From Hyphomicrobiales bacterium (GTDB lineage: Bacteria > Pseudomonadota > Alphaproteobacteria > Rhizobiales > Aestuariivirgaceae), in NCBI GenBank assembly GCA_025356765.1, contig JANXRO010000311.1:1-11807 (forward strand): a stretch of DNA of 11,807 nucleotides. Direction: 5' to 3'. The notes beneath the pieces are model-generated. The model made no database searches, was not told the origin of the DNA, and saw only the letters and a list, made by a program, of their open reading frames with translations. The translations under genes were made by a program, and so were the position numbers. This document shows positions 5,571 through 11,807 of this stretch, one piece after another (within the stretch, counting starts at the first letter, position 1; every line of letters starts with the position of its first letter).

Positions 5571-7124
5571 TCAGCCTGTCAGCGAAATTAAACGCCGCTG
5601 CGATTCACTTAGACTTTCAGTCTCGGAATAAAGGGCTCCACGCGGGCCTGAGAGAACGCGCTTGGGCGGAAACACGCAAATAACTGTGGTGCCCATGCCC
5701 GTGGCGCTTTGAATTGTCACACGGCCATCGTGAAGTTCCATAATTCCGCGCACGATTGAAAGGCCAAGGCCAGCGCCTTCAACAGCTTTGGTGGTTGCCA
5801 ATCGGCCGCGTGTGAAAGCTGAAAGCGCCAAGGCTTGTTCTTCAAACGGAATGCCAGGCCCATTGTCTTCCACCGTCAATTGGGCTGAGCCATCGGACAG
5901 GCGTTTTGCACGCATGGCCACTTTGCCATTACGCGGCGTAAATTTCACAGCGTTCGTTAAAAGATTAATTGCGATTTGTTGAATGGCGCGGCCATCGCCC
6001 AAAATTTTTGGTAAGTTGGCATCAACAAAAAGTTCAACAGTAATATTTTTTTGCGCCGCGTTAATCTCAAGCAAATGCTTGGCATGAAGCAAGGGCACGG
6101 AAAGATTGACCGGTTCTTCCGAAATTTCACGGCGGCCTGCCTCGATGCGCGAAATATCAAGAATGTCATTGATCAAGCCCAAGAGATAACGGCCAGAACT
6201 GTTGATATCACCCGCATAGTCGCGATAGGTGTTGTTGGTGATTGGCCCAAAAAGCTCACGCTGTAAAATTTCTGAAAAACCTAAAATCGCATTGAGTGGT
6301 GTACGCAGTTCATGGCTCATGTTGGCTAAGAACGCTGTCTTAGACGAATTTGCTTTTTGAGCATTTTGCTTTTCTTGTTCAGCTTTGTCGCGGGCCTGTT
6401 GTAGCTCATCAATCAAAATATCTTTTTGATTGCGGAAAATGATCATGTCTCGCGCCGTGCTTTGCAACTGTCGCGCAATGAAAAGAAAAAACACTTCGAG
6501 TGTTATAAAAATTCCAGCCAAGCTAAGATAAACTTGGTCATGCTGGGTGATGCAGCGCAGCGCAACGCCAATTGTCATCACGCCCGTTCCGGCAATCAAC
6601 ACTGGCATAAAATTGCTGACCACCAAAAAGCGTACAGCGCTGACTGCCATCACTGCGGCCACTAAAAATGCGCCTTGGGCCGAATCCGTTTCAGGCCAAA
6701 AGAAAAACAATGGTACCACCCAAAACACACCCTGCATCAATTCAGATGCGGCGATCATGCCAATCCATTCGCTTTGAGCGGAATCGTCTCGTACGCGTTT
6801 GAAATAAAGTCGGCACAAATAAAGTTGCAAGACATTGCAACCCACGACGCCAACAAACCAACAAAAAACGCTTCCAAAGGAATTCCACATCATAGCGGTT
6901 GCACTCAGCACAAGTGCTATCACGGGCATGGTGGGCGCCAGTGTCATTTGGTTGCGCAAAAACATTTCAAGCAACTCACGTTGCCAAGGTGTTTCGTCTT
7001 GATGGGGCAAAGAATAATCTTCGTCTTCCACCGTTGGTGATGAATCCCATCCCAAAAACGAAGCGATTTTGGAGCAGGTGGTGCTGATCAATGTTGTAAG
7101 ATTTAGCATGTGAGCCCGAAACAT
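5571..7124 (-). CDS. Membrane sensor histidine kinase, DivJ/PleC-like HisKA-HATPase core
   Basis: About 517 residues. The N-terminal part (about 63-217) holds six hydrophobic helices with short loops and no recognisable extracellular sensor domain, so it probably senses within the membrane. A charged coiled-coil linker (about 235-262) leads to the HisKA domain with the H-box FLANMSHELRTPLNAILGF, whose phospho-acceptor is His271. The ATPase domain shows the N-box NLLTNAVKFTP, the G1 box VEDNGPGIP (about 418-426) and the G2 box GAGLGLSIV (about 450-458). The segment LFGPI to ILDISRIEAGR resembles the DivJ/PleC group that acts on DivK-type receivers; that assignment is inference. No response regulator is next to it, so it is an orphan here. 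The start is uncertain: TTG at 7139, ATG at 7124 or ATG at 7109, none with a clear ribosome site. It is convergent with cobT and divergent from mrp. Confidence 0.9.
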   Translation of the reverse strand: MFRAHMLNLTTLISTTCSKIASFLGWDSSPTVEDEDYSLPHQDETPWQRELLEMFLRNQMTLAPTMPVIALVLSATAMMWNSFGSVFCWFVGVVGCNVLQLYLCRLYFKRVRDDSAQSEWIGMIAASELMQGVFWVVPLFFFWPETDSAQGAFLVAAVMAVSAVRFLVVSNFMPVLIAGTGVMTIGVALRCITQHDQVYLSLAGIFITLEVFFLFIARQLQSTARDMIIFRNQKDILIDELQQARDKAEQEKQNAQKANSSKTAFLANMSHELRTPLNAILGFSEILQRELFGPITNNTYRDYAGDINSSGRYLLGLINDILDISRIEAGRREISEEPVNLSVPLLHAKHLLEINAAQKNITVELFVDANLPKILGDGRAIQQIAINLLTNAVKFTPRNGKVAMRAKRLSDGSAQLTVEDNGPGIPFEEQALALSAFTRGRLATTKAVEGAGLGLSIVRGIMELHDGRVTIQSATGMGTTVICVFPPKRVLSGPRGALYSETESLSESQRRLISLTG

Positions 7125-7188
7125 TTCAAAATTTAACAATCTTGATAACCATCAATCCCTAAGGGTTGCTTTGAAAGAATGGTAAAGA

Positions 7189-7217
7189 TTGAGACAAAAC
7201 GCATTGCGGCCTATAGG
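7189..7217 (+). promoter_or_regulatory. Probable sigma-70 promoter of mrp/apbC
   Basis: TTGAGA at 7189-7194 (five of six to TTGACA) and TATAGG at 7212-7217 (four of six to TATAAT) are separated by exactly 17 bases. This leaves a leader of roughly 37 bases before the mrp ATG at 7261, with AAGGA 8 bases before the start codon. It lies in the 136-base gap between the divergent kinase and mrp genes. Confidence 0.6.
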
Positions 7218-7260
7218 CTGGCCCAAGACGAACCGACAGATTTACTAAAAGGAAACTATA

Positions 7261-8370
7261 ATGACTGACATCACGAAAGACATAGTTTTGGCTGAGTTAA
7301 AGCGCATCGCAGCACCAGATGGCCGGGGCAATATCGTAAGTGCTGGATTGGTGTCGGATATTGCTATCCAAGATGGTCAAGTGATGTTTGCGCTTAATGC
7401 TGATCCACAACATTTAAAGGCGATGGAACAGCTTCAGGCCTTTGTGCAACAGGCCGTTGCCAAGTTGCCCGGTGTAAAAAAAGCCATGATAGCGTTAACA
7501 GCAGAACGCAGCCCAACGCGTGAGCCGGGCCCCAAAGCCCAAGCTGCCCAAACTGTGCGGGGTGTTGAAGGTGTTAAACATCTCATTGCGGTTGCATCAG
7601 GCAAGGGCGGTGTTGGCAAATCCACAACTGCCATTAATTTGGCTTTGGCATTTAAGGCCAACGGCCTGCGCGTGGCGGTTCTGGATGCCGATGTTTATGG
7701 TCCGTCTATGCCCAAGCTGTTTGGTATAACCGGAAAGCCCGAAGCTTCTGATGCAACAGGCAAGCGTATGAAACCCATGTCTCGCTTTGGCATTGAAGTG
7801 GCTTCCATTGGATTTTTGGTTGACGAAACCACGCCCATGATTTGGCGTGGGCCCATGGTGATGTCAGCCTTGACACAATTGTTGCGCGAGGTGGCATGGA
7901 GCCAAACTGACGTGATGGTGATCGACATGCCCCCGGGCACTGGCGATGCGCAACTCACCCTTGCCCAACAGTCGCCACTTTCAGGCGCAGTGATCGTATC
8001 AACGCCGCAAGACTTGGCATTGATTGATGCACGAAAGGGCTTGAATATGTTCAAAAAGGTCAATGTGCCGGTTTTGGGCCTGATTGAAAATATGAGTTAT
8101 TTCATCTGCGATGGCTGTGGCAAACGTCATGAGATTTTCAGCCATGGCGGTGCTAAGGCCGAGGCTGAACGTTTGGGTCTGCCGTTTTTGGGCGAAATTC
8201 CGCTCGACCCACAAATTCGCGAGCGTTCCGACGCAGGCGAACCCATCGTTGCAACTTTGCCCGATTCACCCCACACGGCTATCTATCGAAAAATTGCTGA
8301 AACCCTGTGGCAAGCCATGGAAAGTGGTTCAGGCATGAAGCCAGCGCCACGCATGGTTTTTGGCGAATAG
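7261..8370 (+). CDS. apbC: Mrp/ApbC-type P-loop ATPase, iron-sulfur cluster carrier protein
   Basis: This is a cytoplasmic Mrp/NBP35-family ATPase, known to bind and transfer Fe-S clusters to apoproteins as a dimer. The 369 residues start with a DUF59/MIP18-like domain (about 1-80). A short Pro/Ala-rich linker (about 84-100) joins it to a deviant Walker A ATPase domain with GKGGVGKSTT (114-123), the switch region DADVYGPSMPKLFG (142-155) and IDMPPGTGD (221-229). The CXXC of the family is at Cys283 and Cys286 (CDGCGKRH) and would bridge a 4Fe-4S cluster across the dimer. The DUF59 region here lacks an obvious cysteine, as is usual for Mrp. The ATG follows AAGGA with 8-base spacing and a good promoter. 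The next gene starts 98 bases downstream in the same direction. Confidence 0.96.
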   Translation: MTDITKDIVLAELKRIAAPDGRGNIVSAGLVSDIAIQDGQVMFALNADPQHLKAMEQLQAFVQQAVAKLPGVKKAMIALTAERSPTREPGPKAQAAQTVRGVEGVKHLIAVASGKGGVGKSTTAINLALAFKANGLRVAVLDADVYGPSMPKLFGITGKPEASDATGKRMKPMSRFGIEVASIGFLVDETTPMIWRGPMVMSALTQLLREVAWSQTDVMVIDMPPGTGDAQLTLAQQSPLSGAVIVSTPQDLALIDARKGLNMFKKVNVPVLGLIENMSYFICDGCGKRHEIFSHGGAKAEAERLGLPFLGEIPLDPQIRERSDAGEPIVATLPDSPHTAIYRKIAETLWQAMESGSGMKPAPRMVFGE

Positions 8371-8386
8371 GCTTCTGGCCACAGCC

Positions 8387-8402
8387 GTTAACACATGTTA
8401 AC
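8387..8402. promoter_or_regulatory. Perfect 16-base palindromic inverted repeat between mrp and the next gene
   Basis: GTTAACA (8387-8393) and TGTTAAC (8396-8402) are perfect inverted copies around a two-base centre. The site is AT-rich with no T tract, so it is not an intrinsic terminator. Its form suits a dimeric DNA-binding regulator acting on the gene starting at 8469, 66 bases downstream. Binding is inference; only the symmetry is seen. Confidence 0.35.
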
Positions 8403-8468
8403 CCTGTGATATGTAGAAAGCGACATCGGCCAGACTTGGCTTGATTCGCCAATTGTGGAGGGGCACTG

Positions 8469-9197
8469 ATGTCTAACCTTATGAAATTATTCGGCCTTGT
8501 TTTGATTTTGGCTGGCGCTGCCATTGGTGCGCTGACATATTATTCGCCCGGCAAAATGGATGTGCTGGGAATAAAGTTTGACAGTGCTGCAATTTTCTTT
8601 GTTGGTGGCGTATTGGCTTTAGGCTTGGCTGGTGTGATGGATCGTTTGGGAATGTCTCAACGTGCATCAAGATCAAGCGCAGTTTCAGTTTCATCTGAAA
8701 GTGAAACAGCGCCACTGCCTGTGCCTGCCTCAATTCCAAATTTTGGCCGCAAGGCCGCTGAAGCAACTGCCGCCACCGCTGCTGTTGCAGCAGCCGGTGC
8801 TGCCATGGCTGAAACTGCCAAAAGCAAGATAACCGAAACTTCGATGAAGCCTGCCCAAACATCGGTTGCTGAAACAATCAGTGCTCTCGAACAAGCCAAG
8901 GCTGACGTTCTCAAGTCCATGGGCGGAATGGACGCCATGACATCGGCAGCGCCAGAGTCTGCGCCTATTGAACCCGAAAAAGCAATTGCCGCAGAACCTG
9001 CAATGGCTGCCGCCGAGGCAGATGTTGAAGAAGAAGGCGAACTGTTTGTTGTTGAAGAAAAAGTTATTCGCGGAAGACCAGCGCGCATTCTTTCAGATGA
9101 AACGGTTGAAGCCGAAACGGTCGAAGGCTGGATGCGGTTTGAAAACCTGGAACACCTCAACGAATATCTTGATTCAGTGGAAGAGCAGGGGGCCTGA
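8469..9197 (+). CDS. Conserved-looking protein of unknown function with two N-terminal membrane helices
   Basis: I do not recognise a named domain in this 242-residue protein. Two membrane helices (about 6-24 and 37-57) are joined by a short segment with YYSPGKMDVLG, like a hairpin anchor. A long low-complexity linker follows (about 63-190), rich in Ala, Glu, Ser and Thr with an almost pure Ala run near 98-113. The C-terminal 55 residues are charged and look structured: ELFVVEEKVIRGRPARILSD (191-210), then ETVEGWMRFENLEHLNEYLD (216-235). That end looks like the functional domain and recalls proteins seen in other Hyphomicrobiales, from memory only. A strong GGAGGGG lies 5 bases before the ATG, supporting real expression. 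It could be cotranscribed with mrp or driven separately from the gap holding the palindrome. It ends 10 bases from the convergent usp gene. Confidence 0.85.
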   Translation: MSNLMKLFGLVLILAGAAIGALTYYSPGKMDVLGIKFDSAAIFFVGGVLALGLAGVMDRLGMSQRASRSSAVSVSSESETAPLPVPASIPNFGRKAAEATAATAAVAAAGAAMAETAKSKITETSMKPAQTSVAETISALEQAKADVLKSMGGMDAMTSAAPESAPIEPEKAIAAEPAMAAAEADVEEEGELFVVEEKVIRGRPARILSDETVEAETVEGWMRFENLEHLNEYLDSVEEQGA

Positions 9198-9206
9198 TAG
9201 CAGGCC
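9191..9206. terminator. Hairpin at the convergent junction, possible weak bidirectional terminator
   Basis: GGCCTG (9191-9196) pairs perfectly with CAGGCC (9201-9206) over an ATAG loop. It contains the stop codon of the rightward gene and ends one base before the usp stop codon. Neither side has a proper T tract, so it may only slow RNA polymerase or protect 3' ends. Confidence 0.35.
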
Positions 9207-9207
9207 T

Positions 9208-10218
9208 TCAACGAACTTCTAAAACACTGGTCTTAGAGCCACGCACAACATCGCTGGTGATTGCGCCTTTAAAAATGCGGTGCCAGCGTGAGCGGCGTTC
9301 TTCGCTGACCACGACTGTTCCATAATTTGCACTGAACTTCACAATCTCTGCGGCAATGTCACCAATTGCAACATGAATGTGAGGCACTGAAATTTTCATG
9401 GCTTTCAGCAACGCTTGCGCATTGGCCACCGCCTCTTGCGCGGCAGCGCGCGCGGCTTCATTGGGGCCAACGGCCAAAAGCGAAATGGGCTCGCCCATCA
9501 TGTGCGCCAACACGGCGGCCCTGCGCACAGATTGCATGGCGCGCGATGTGCCATCCGTACAAATCAGAAAGCCGCGCTTATCTGCATTTTCGCGCACGAT
9601 CAAAACCGAACAGGGTGCCATTGAAGACACCGTTTGCACCACACCTGAACCAAAGAACGCCTTGAACTCGGAACGCCAGCGCGAGGGTTCACCCAAGATC
9701 ATCAAATTATAAGGCCCCAACTCATATTGATCGAGAATGCCCACCGCCACATCTGGTGCTGTTTTTAATTTCAACACCACGCTTTTGCCGGTGGGCGATT
9801 TATATTCGGCCTTGTTGTCGCCAGCAGGGTCGCCCCACGCATCTTGGTGGTCAATCTCGCGTTCCCAACTGAGAACGTCTATTCCCTCTTCTTTCAAAAC
9901 ATCGAGCGCGCGTTTCAAATGGGTCACGCCGGGCAATTCAAATCCAGCGTCCATCATATTTTGCCGTGCCAGTCGCACCTGCAATCCGCCAGAATGAAGC
10001 CCTTGATCAATCGGGCGCACAAACAAAATGATAATATCGCTATCATCTGTCACCGCAATACGTGCAGCTTGGCGCACAGTAATCAGGCTTTCTTCCGTGC
10101 CATTGATGCAGGCCAAAATGCGAAAGCGATTGCGCCTTTGCGCCCGCAAATTCGCAATGGTTTTTTGCACCGCCGCTTCCTGGCGCACTGGCAAAACACT
10201 GCGGTTAAAAAATTTCAT
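9208..10218 (-). CDS. Tandem universal stress protein (two UspA-like domains)
   Basis: This cytoplasmic protein of 336 residues has two UspA folds, about 33-208 and 215-335. Each starts with a hydrophobic strand and Asp/Gly turn (ILACINGTEES; FLICTDGTSRA) and ends with the Usp-type C-terminal strand (APCSVLIVRE; KTSVLEVR). The usual nucleotide-binding loop GX2GX9G(S/T) is altered in both: domain 1 has GEPSRW with FFGS retained, while domain 2 has EERRSRW and GAITS. Both keep a shared SRW, pointing to an internal duplication of an already divergent domain. Domain 1 carries an insertion around 124-148 containing AWGDPAGDNKAEY. The ATG overlaps the stop of the upstream permease gene (ATGA), so the two are coupled. 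Usp proteins are known regulators of some transporters, for example TeaD for a TRAP system; such a role here is inference. Confidence 0.9.
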   Translation of the reverse strand: MKFFNRSVLPVRQEAAVQKTIANLRAQRRNRFRILACINGTEESLITVRQAARIAVTDDSDIIILFVRPIDQGLHSGGLQVRLARQNMMDAGFELPGVTHLKRALDVLKEEGIDVLSWEREIDHQDAWGDPAGDNKAEYKSPTGKSVVLKLKTAPDVAVGILDQYELGPYNLMILGEPSRWRSEFKAFFGSGVVQTVSSMAPCSVLIVRENADKRGFLICTDGTSRAMQSVRRAAVLAHMMGEPISLLAVGPNEAARAAAQEAVANAQALLKAMKISVPHIHVAIGDIAAEIVKFSANYGTVVVSEERRSRWHRIFKGAITSDVVRGSKTSVLEVR

Positions 10219-11768
10219 GGCAGCAACGGCCAGTAATATTGCGACGTCAGAAGCAAAACCGCAAATGACAAAATCATCATACGAATGCCGATTTTAAAAA
10301 AGTCAGAACTTTTCAAATAACCTGATGCATAAATAATCGTAAAAGCCGGTTGGGCCGCAGGCGTTAAATATCCGAAGGCAGAAGAAATTGCCGCCAAAAA
10401 ACCAATCCTTAAAGGGTCATGCCCACTGGCCACGGCAGTTTTTAAAACGATCGGTGCCAAAACCGCAACGGCGGCACCGGCCGTCATAGTATTGGACACA
10501 AAAATCGTCAGCAATGAAATTGCACTGTCAAAGGCCCAGCCGCTAGTTGCGCCCATAACAGTCAAGCCCTGCAAGGCGCTGGTTGCCACCCATTCGGCAG
10601 CACCCGATGATTTCATTTCAATGCCCAGCGAAATGGCGGCCGCATAAAGCAACACCACGCCCCAATTCACGCCTGCGTTAATATCCTCCCAACGCACCAG
10701 CCCGAAAATTAAAAATGCCGCTGTGCCACCAATGGCAATAACGCCCAAGCCCAATGTGGATGAAAATGTAACCCAACATAAAATGGTAATGACAAAGATC
10801 AAAATCGTCATCCATTCAGAACCGCGCATCGGCCCTTGCATCGACACTTGGGTGCGCAAACGACTGATGGCGCGCGTCATGTCCGTTGTTTCTGGCTTGA
10901 ATGTTAAAATCAAAAGCAGCGTTACAAACGGCAAGCGCAACAGAAACATTGGAAAGGCATAAATTGCCCAATGCAAATAATCCATCAAATATCGCTGTGT
11001 GGCAGGGTCTGCCGCATTATAAAAAAAGTCTTTCCAATAGCTGATCATAATGGCGTTGCGAGCACCCCCAGATGGTGTGGCCACACCCGCGATGGAACAG
11101 CCGTAGGAAATTGAAAATAAAATAACCGCTGCAAGATTGTGGATTTTTTTCGGGTCGTTTGATGTGAGCGTAATCAACGTCACGCCAACGGGCAACATCA
11201 TGGCGGCGACCGTGTGTTCACCAATAAAGGCGGCCAGCGTTCCGCACACAACGGTTATGCCAAAGCTGATCCAATAGACATTGGTGCCCGTCATCCGAAC
11301 AATCCACCAGGCGATGCGTTTGTCCAGCCGCTGTTTTACAACAGCCACGGCCAACATCAATGATCCCATGATGAACAAAACCGAATCTGTCATCAGGCTT
11401 TGGGCCACTTTGGTGGGATCGAGTTTCAGCAAAATCACTTCGCCCACAATGATGAGCAAGGGCACGGTAGGCAAAGGCACGGCTTCGCTCACAAACAATA
11501 TCGTCGCCATCAGCGACATGCACAACACAATCTGCCCTTGGTGGTTCAGCCCCGAAGGCGTCGGTGCCGCCATAAGCGCAAAGCCCAGAAACATGGCAAT
11601 GATAAACCAGCGGCGTTTCCACAGCAGAGAAAAATCAATCGAGCTGCGCCAATAAATATAGCGTTGATAGCCACGCCTGCGAAACCGACTAAGCCGTGAC
11701 GAAGCCTCACGCGCCTGCAAACTGTCGCGTGCCAGAAGAAATTGTGCTTTGGTCTGGTCAGTGCTCAT
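10215..11768 (-). CDS. SLC13/DASS-family permease (divalent anion transporter-like)
   Basis: This is an inner-membrane secondary transporter of 517 residues with a basic cytoplasmic N-terminal extension of about 50 residues (FRRRGYQRYIYWR) and roughly a dozen hydrophobic helices. Family marks include SEAVPLPTVPLLI (94-106), the pseudo-symmetric repeats, SIAGVATPSGGARNAI (225-240), WGVVLLYAAAISLG (369-382), the second Ser-Asn-Thr motif at 425-427 and ATPase-free architecture. The first Ser-Asn-Thr motif of the family is replaced by Glu184-His185-Thr186 (IGEHTVAAMMLP), and the usual GGG after WGVLLLF is AAA. The substrate cannot be predicted; dicarboxylate, sulfate or another anion are all possible. 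The ATG at 11768 has only a poor ribosome site. It is the first gene of a two-gene leftward unit with the tandem Usp gene. The 39 bases upstream to the window edge show no clear promoter. Confidence 0.9.
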   Translation of the reverse strand: MSTDQTKAQFLLARDSLQAREASSRLSRFRRRGYQRYIYWRSSIDFSLLWKRRWFIIAMFLGFALMAAPTPSGLNHQGQIVLCMSLMATILFVSEAVPLPTVPLLIIVGEVILLKLDPTKVAQSLMTDSVLFIMGSLMLAVAVVKQRLDKRIAWWIVRMTGTNVYWISFGITVVCGTLAAFIGEHTVAAMMLPVGVTLITLTSNDPKKIHNLAAVILFSISYGCSIAGVATPSGGARNAIMISYWKDFFYNAADPATQRYLMDYLHWAIYAFPMFLLRLPFVTLLLILTFKPETTDMTRAISRLRTQVSMQGPMRGSEWMTILIFVITILCWVTFSSTLGLGVIAIGGTAAFLIFGLVRWEDINAGVNWGVVLLYAAAISLGIEMKSSGAAEWVATSALQGLTVMGATSGWAFDSAISLLTIFVSNTMTAGAAVAVLAPIVLKTAVASGHDPLRIGFLAAISSAFGYLTPAAQPAFTIIYASGYLKSSDFFKIGIRMMILSFAVLLLTSQYYWPLLP

Positions 11769-11807
11769 AAGGTGGCTTTGCTCTTATCCCCGTTCTTGGG
11801 CTAAACC

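Noticed and set aside
7157..7165. CCCTAAGGG small palindrome between the kinase and mrp
   Set aside because: The arms are only four bases and the wider symmetry fails, so it is not distinguishable from chance.
8657..9211. Leftward Ser/Ala-rich frame of 184 codons opposite the unknown membrane protein
   Set aside because: It is the antisense of the Ala/Glu-rich linker, where low complexity keeps other frames open; the rightward gene has a strong ribosome site and membrane helices.

Overview
The window reads as chromosomal DNA of an alphaproteobacterium, most likely of the Hyphomicrobiales. This rests on the protein styles (a DivJ/PleC-like histidine kinase, a DUF1289 protein, a TIGR02281-type retropepsin beside cobS, an Mrp/ApbC ATPase) and on moderate GC content. 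Species cannot be named from the sequence. It is densely packed housekeeping DNA with ten complete genes and one partial gene. No gap exceeds about 125 bases, and I see no tRNA, rRNA, CRISPR array, insertion sequence or phage gene.

Region 1 (1-3550, all leftward): a small aspartic protease ends in a strong intrinsic terminator. A DUF1289 cysteine-motif protein follows, then ccmF, ccmG and a ccmH that runs off the left edge. ccmF-ccmG and ccmG-ccmH are joined by stop/start overlaps. CcmF and CcmH, with CcmG supplying reductant, form the heme-ligation end of System I cytochrome c maturation in the periplasm. The DUF1289 gene and ccmF both lack a Shine-Dalgarno sequence, and each has a -10-like hexamer exactly 6 nt before its ATG, which suggests leaderless transcripts.

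Region 2 (3662-5570): cobS (leftward) and cobT (rightward) diverge from a 79-base gap. Together they assemble the lower ligand of cobalamin: CobT activates dimethylbenzimidazole and CobS joins it to adenosylcobinamide-GDP. A 24-base tandem duplication sits at the 3' end of cobS.

Region 3 (5571-9197): a six-helix membrane histidine kinase is convergent with cobT, with directly abutting stop codons. It is divergent from mrp/apbC, an Fe-S cluster carrier ATPase with a recognisable promoter. After mrp come a 16-bp palindrome and an unrecognised two-helix membrane protein with an Ala/Glu-rich linker and a charged C-terminal segment.

Region 4 (9208-11768, leftward): an SLC13/DASS-like permease overlaps by ATGA a tandem universal-stress-protein gene, so the two probably form a transporter-plus-regulator pair. 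The permease has Glu-His-Thr where the first Ser-Asn-Thr motif is normally found, and both Usp domains have altered nucleotide-binding loops. This module is the most interesting part of the window. I do not see a wholly new multi-gene system.
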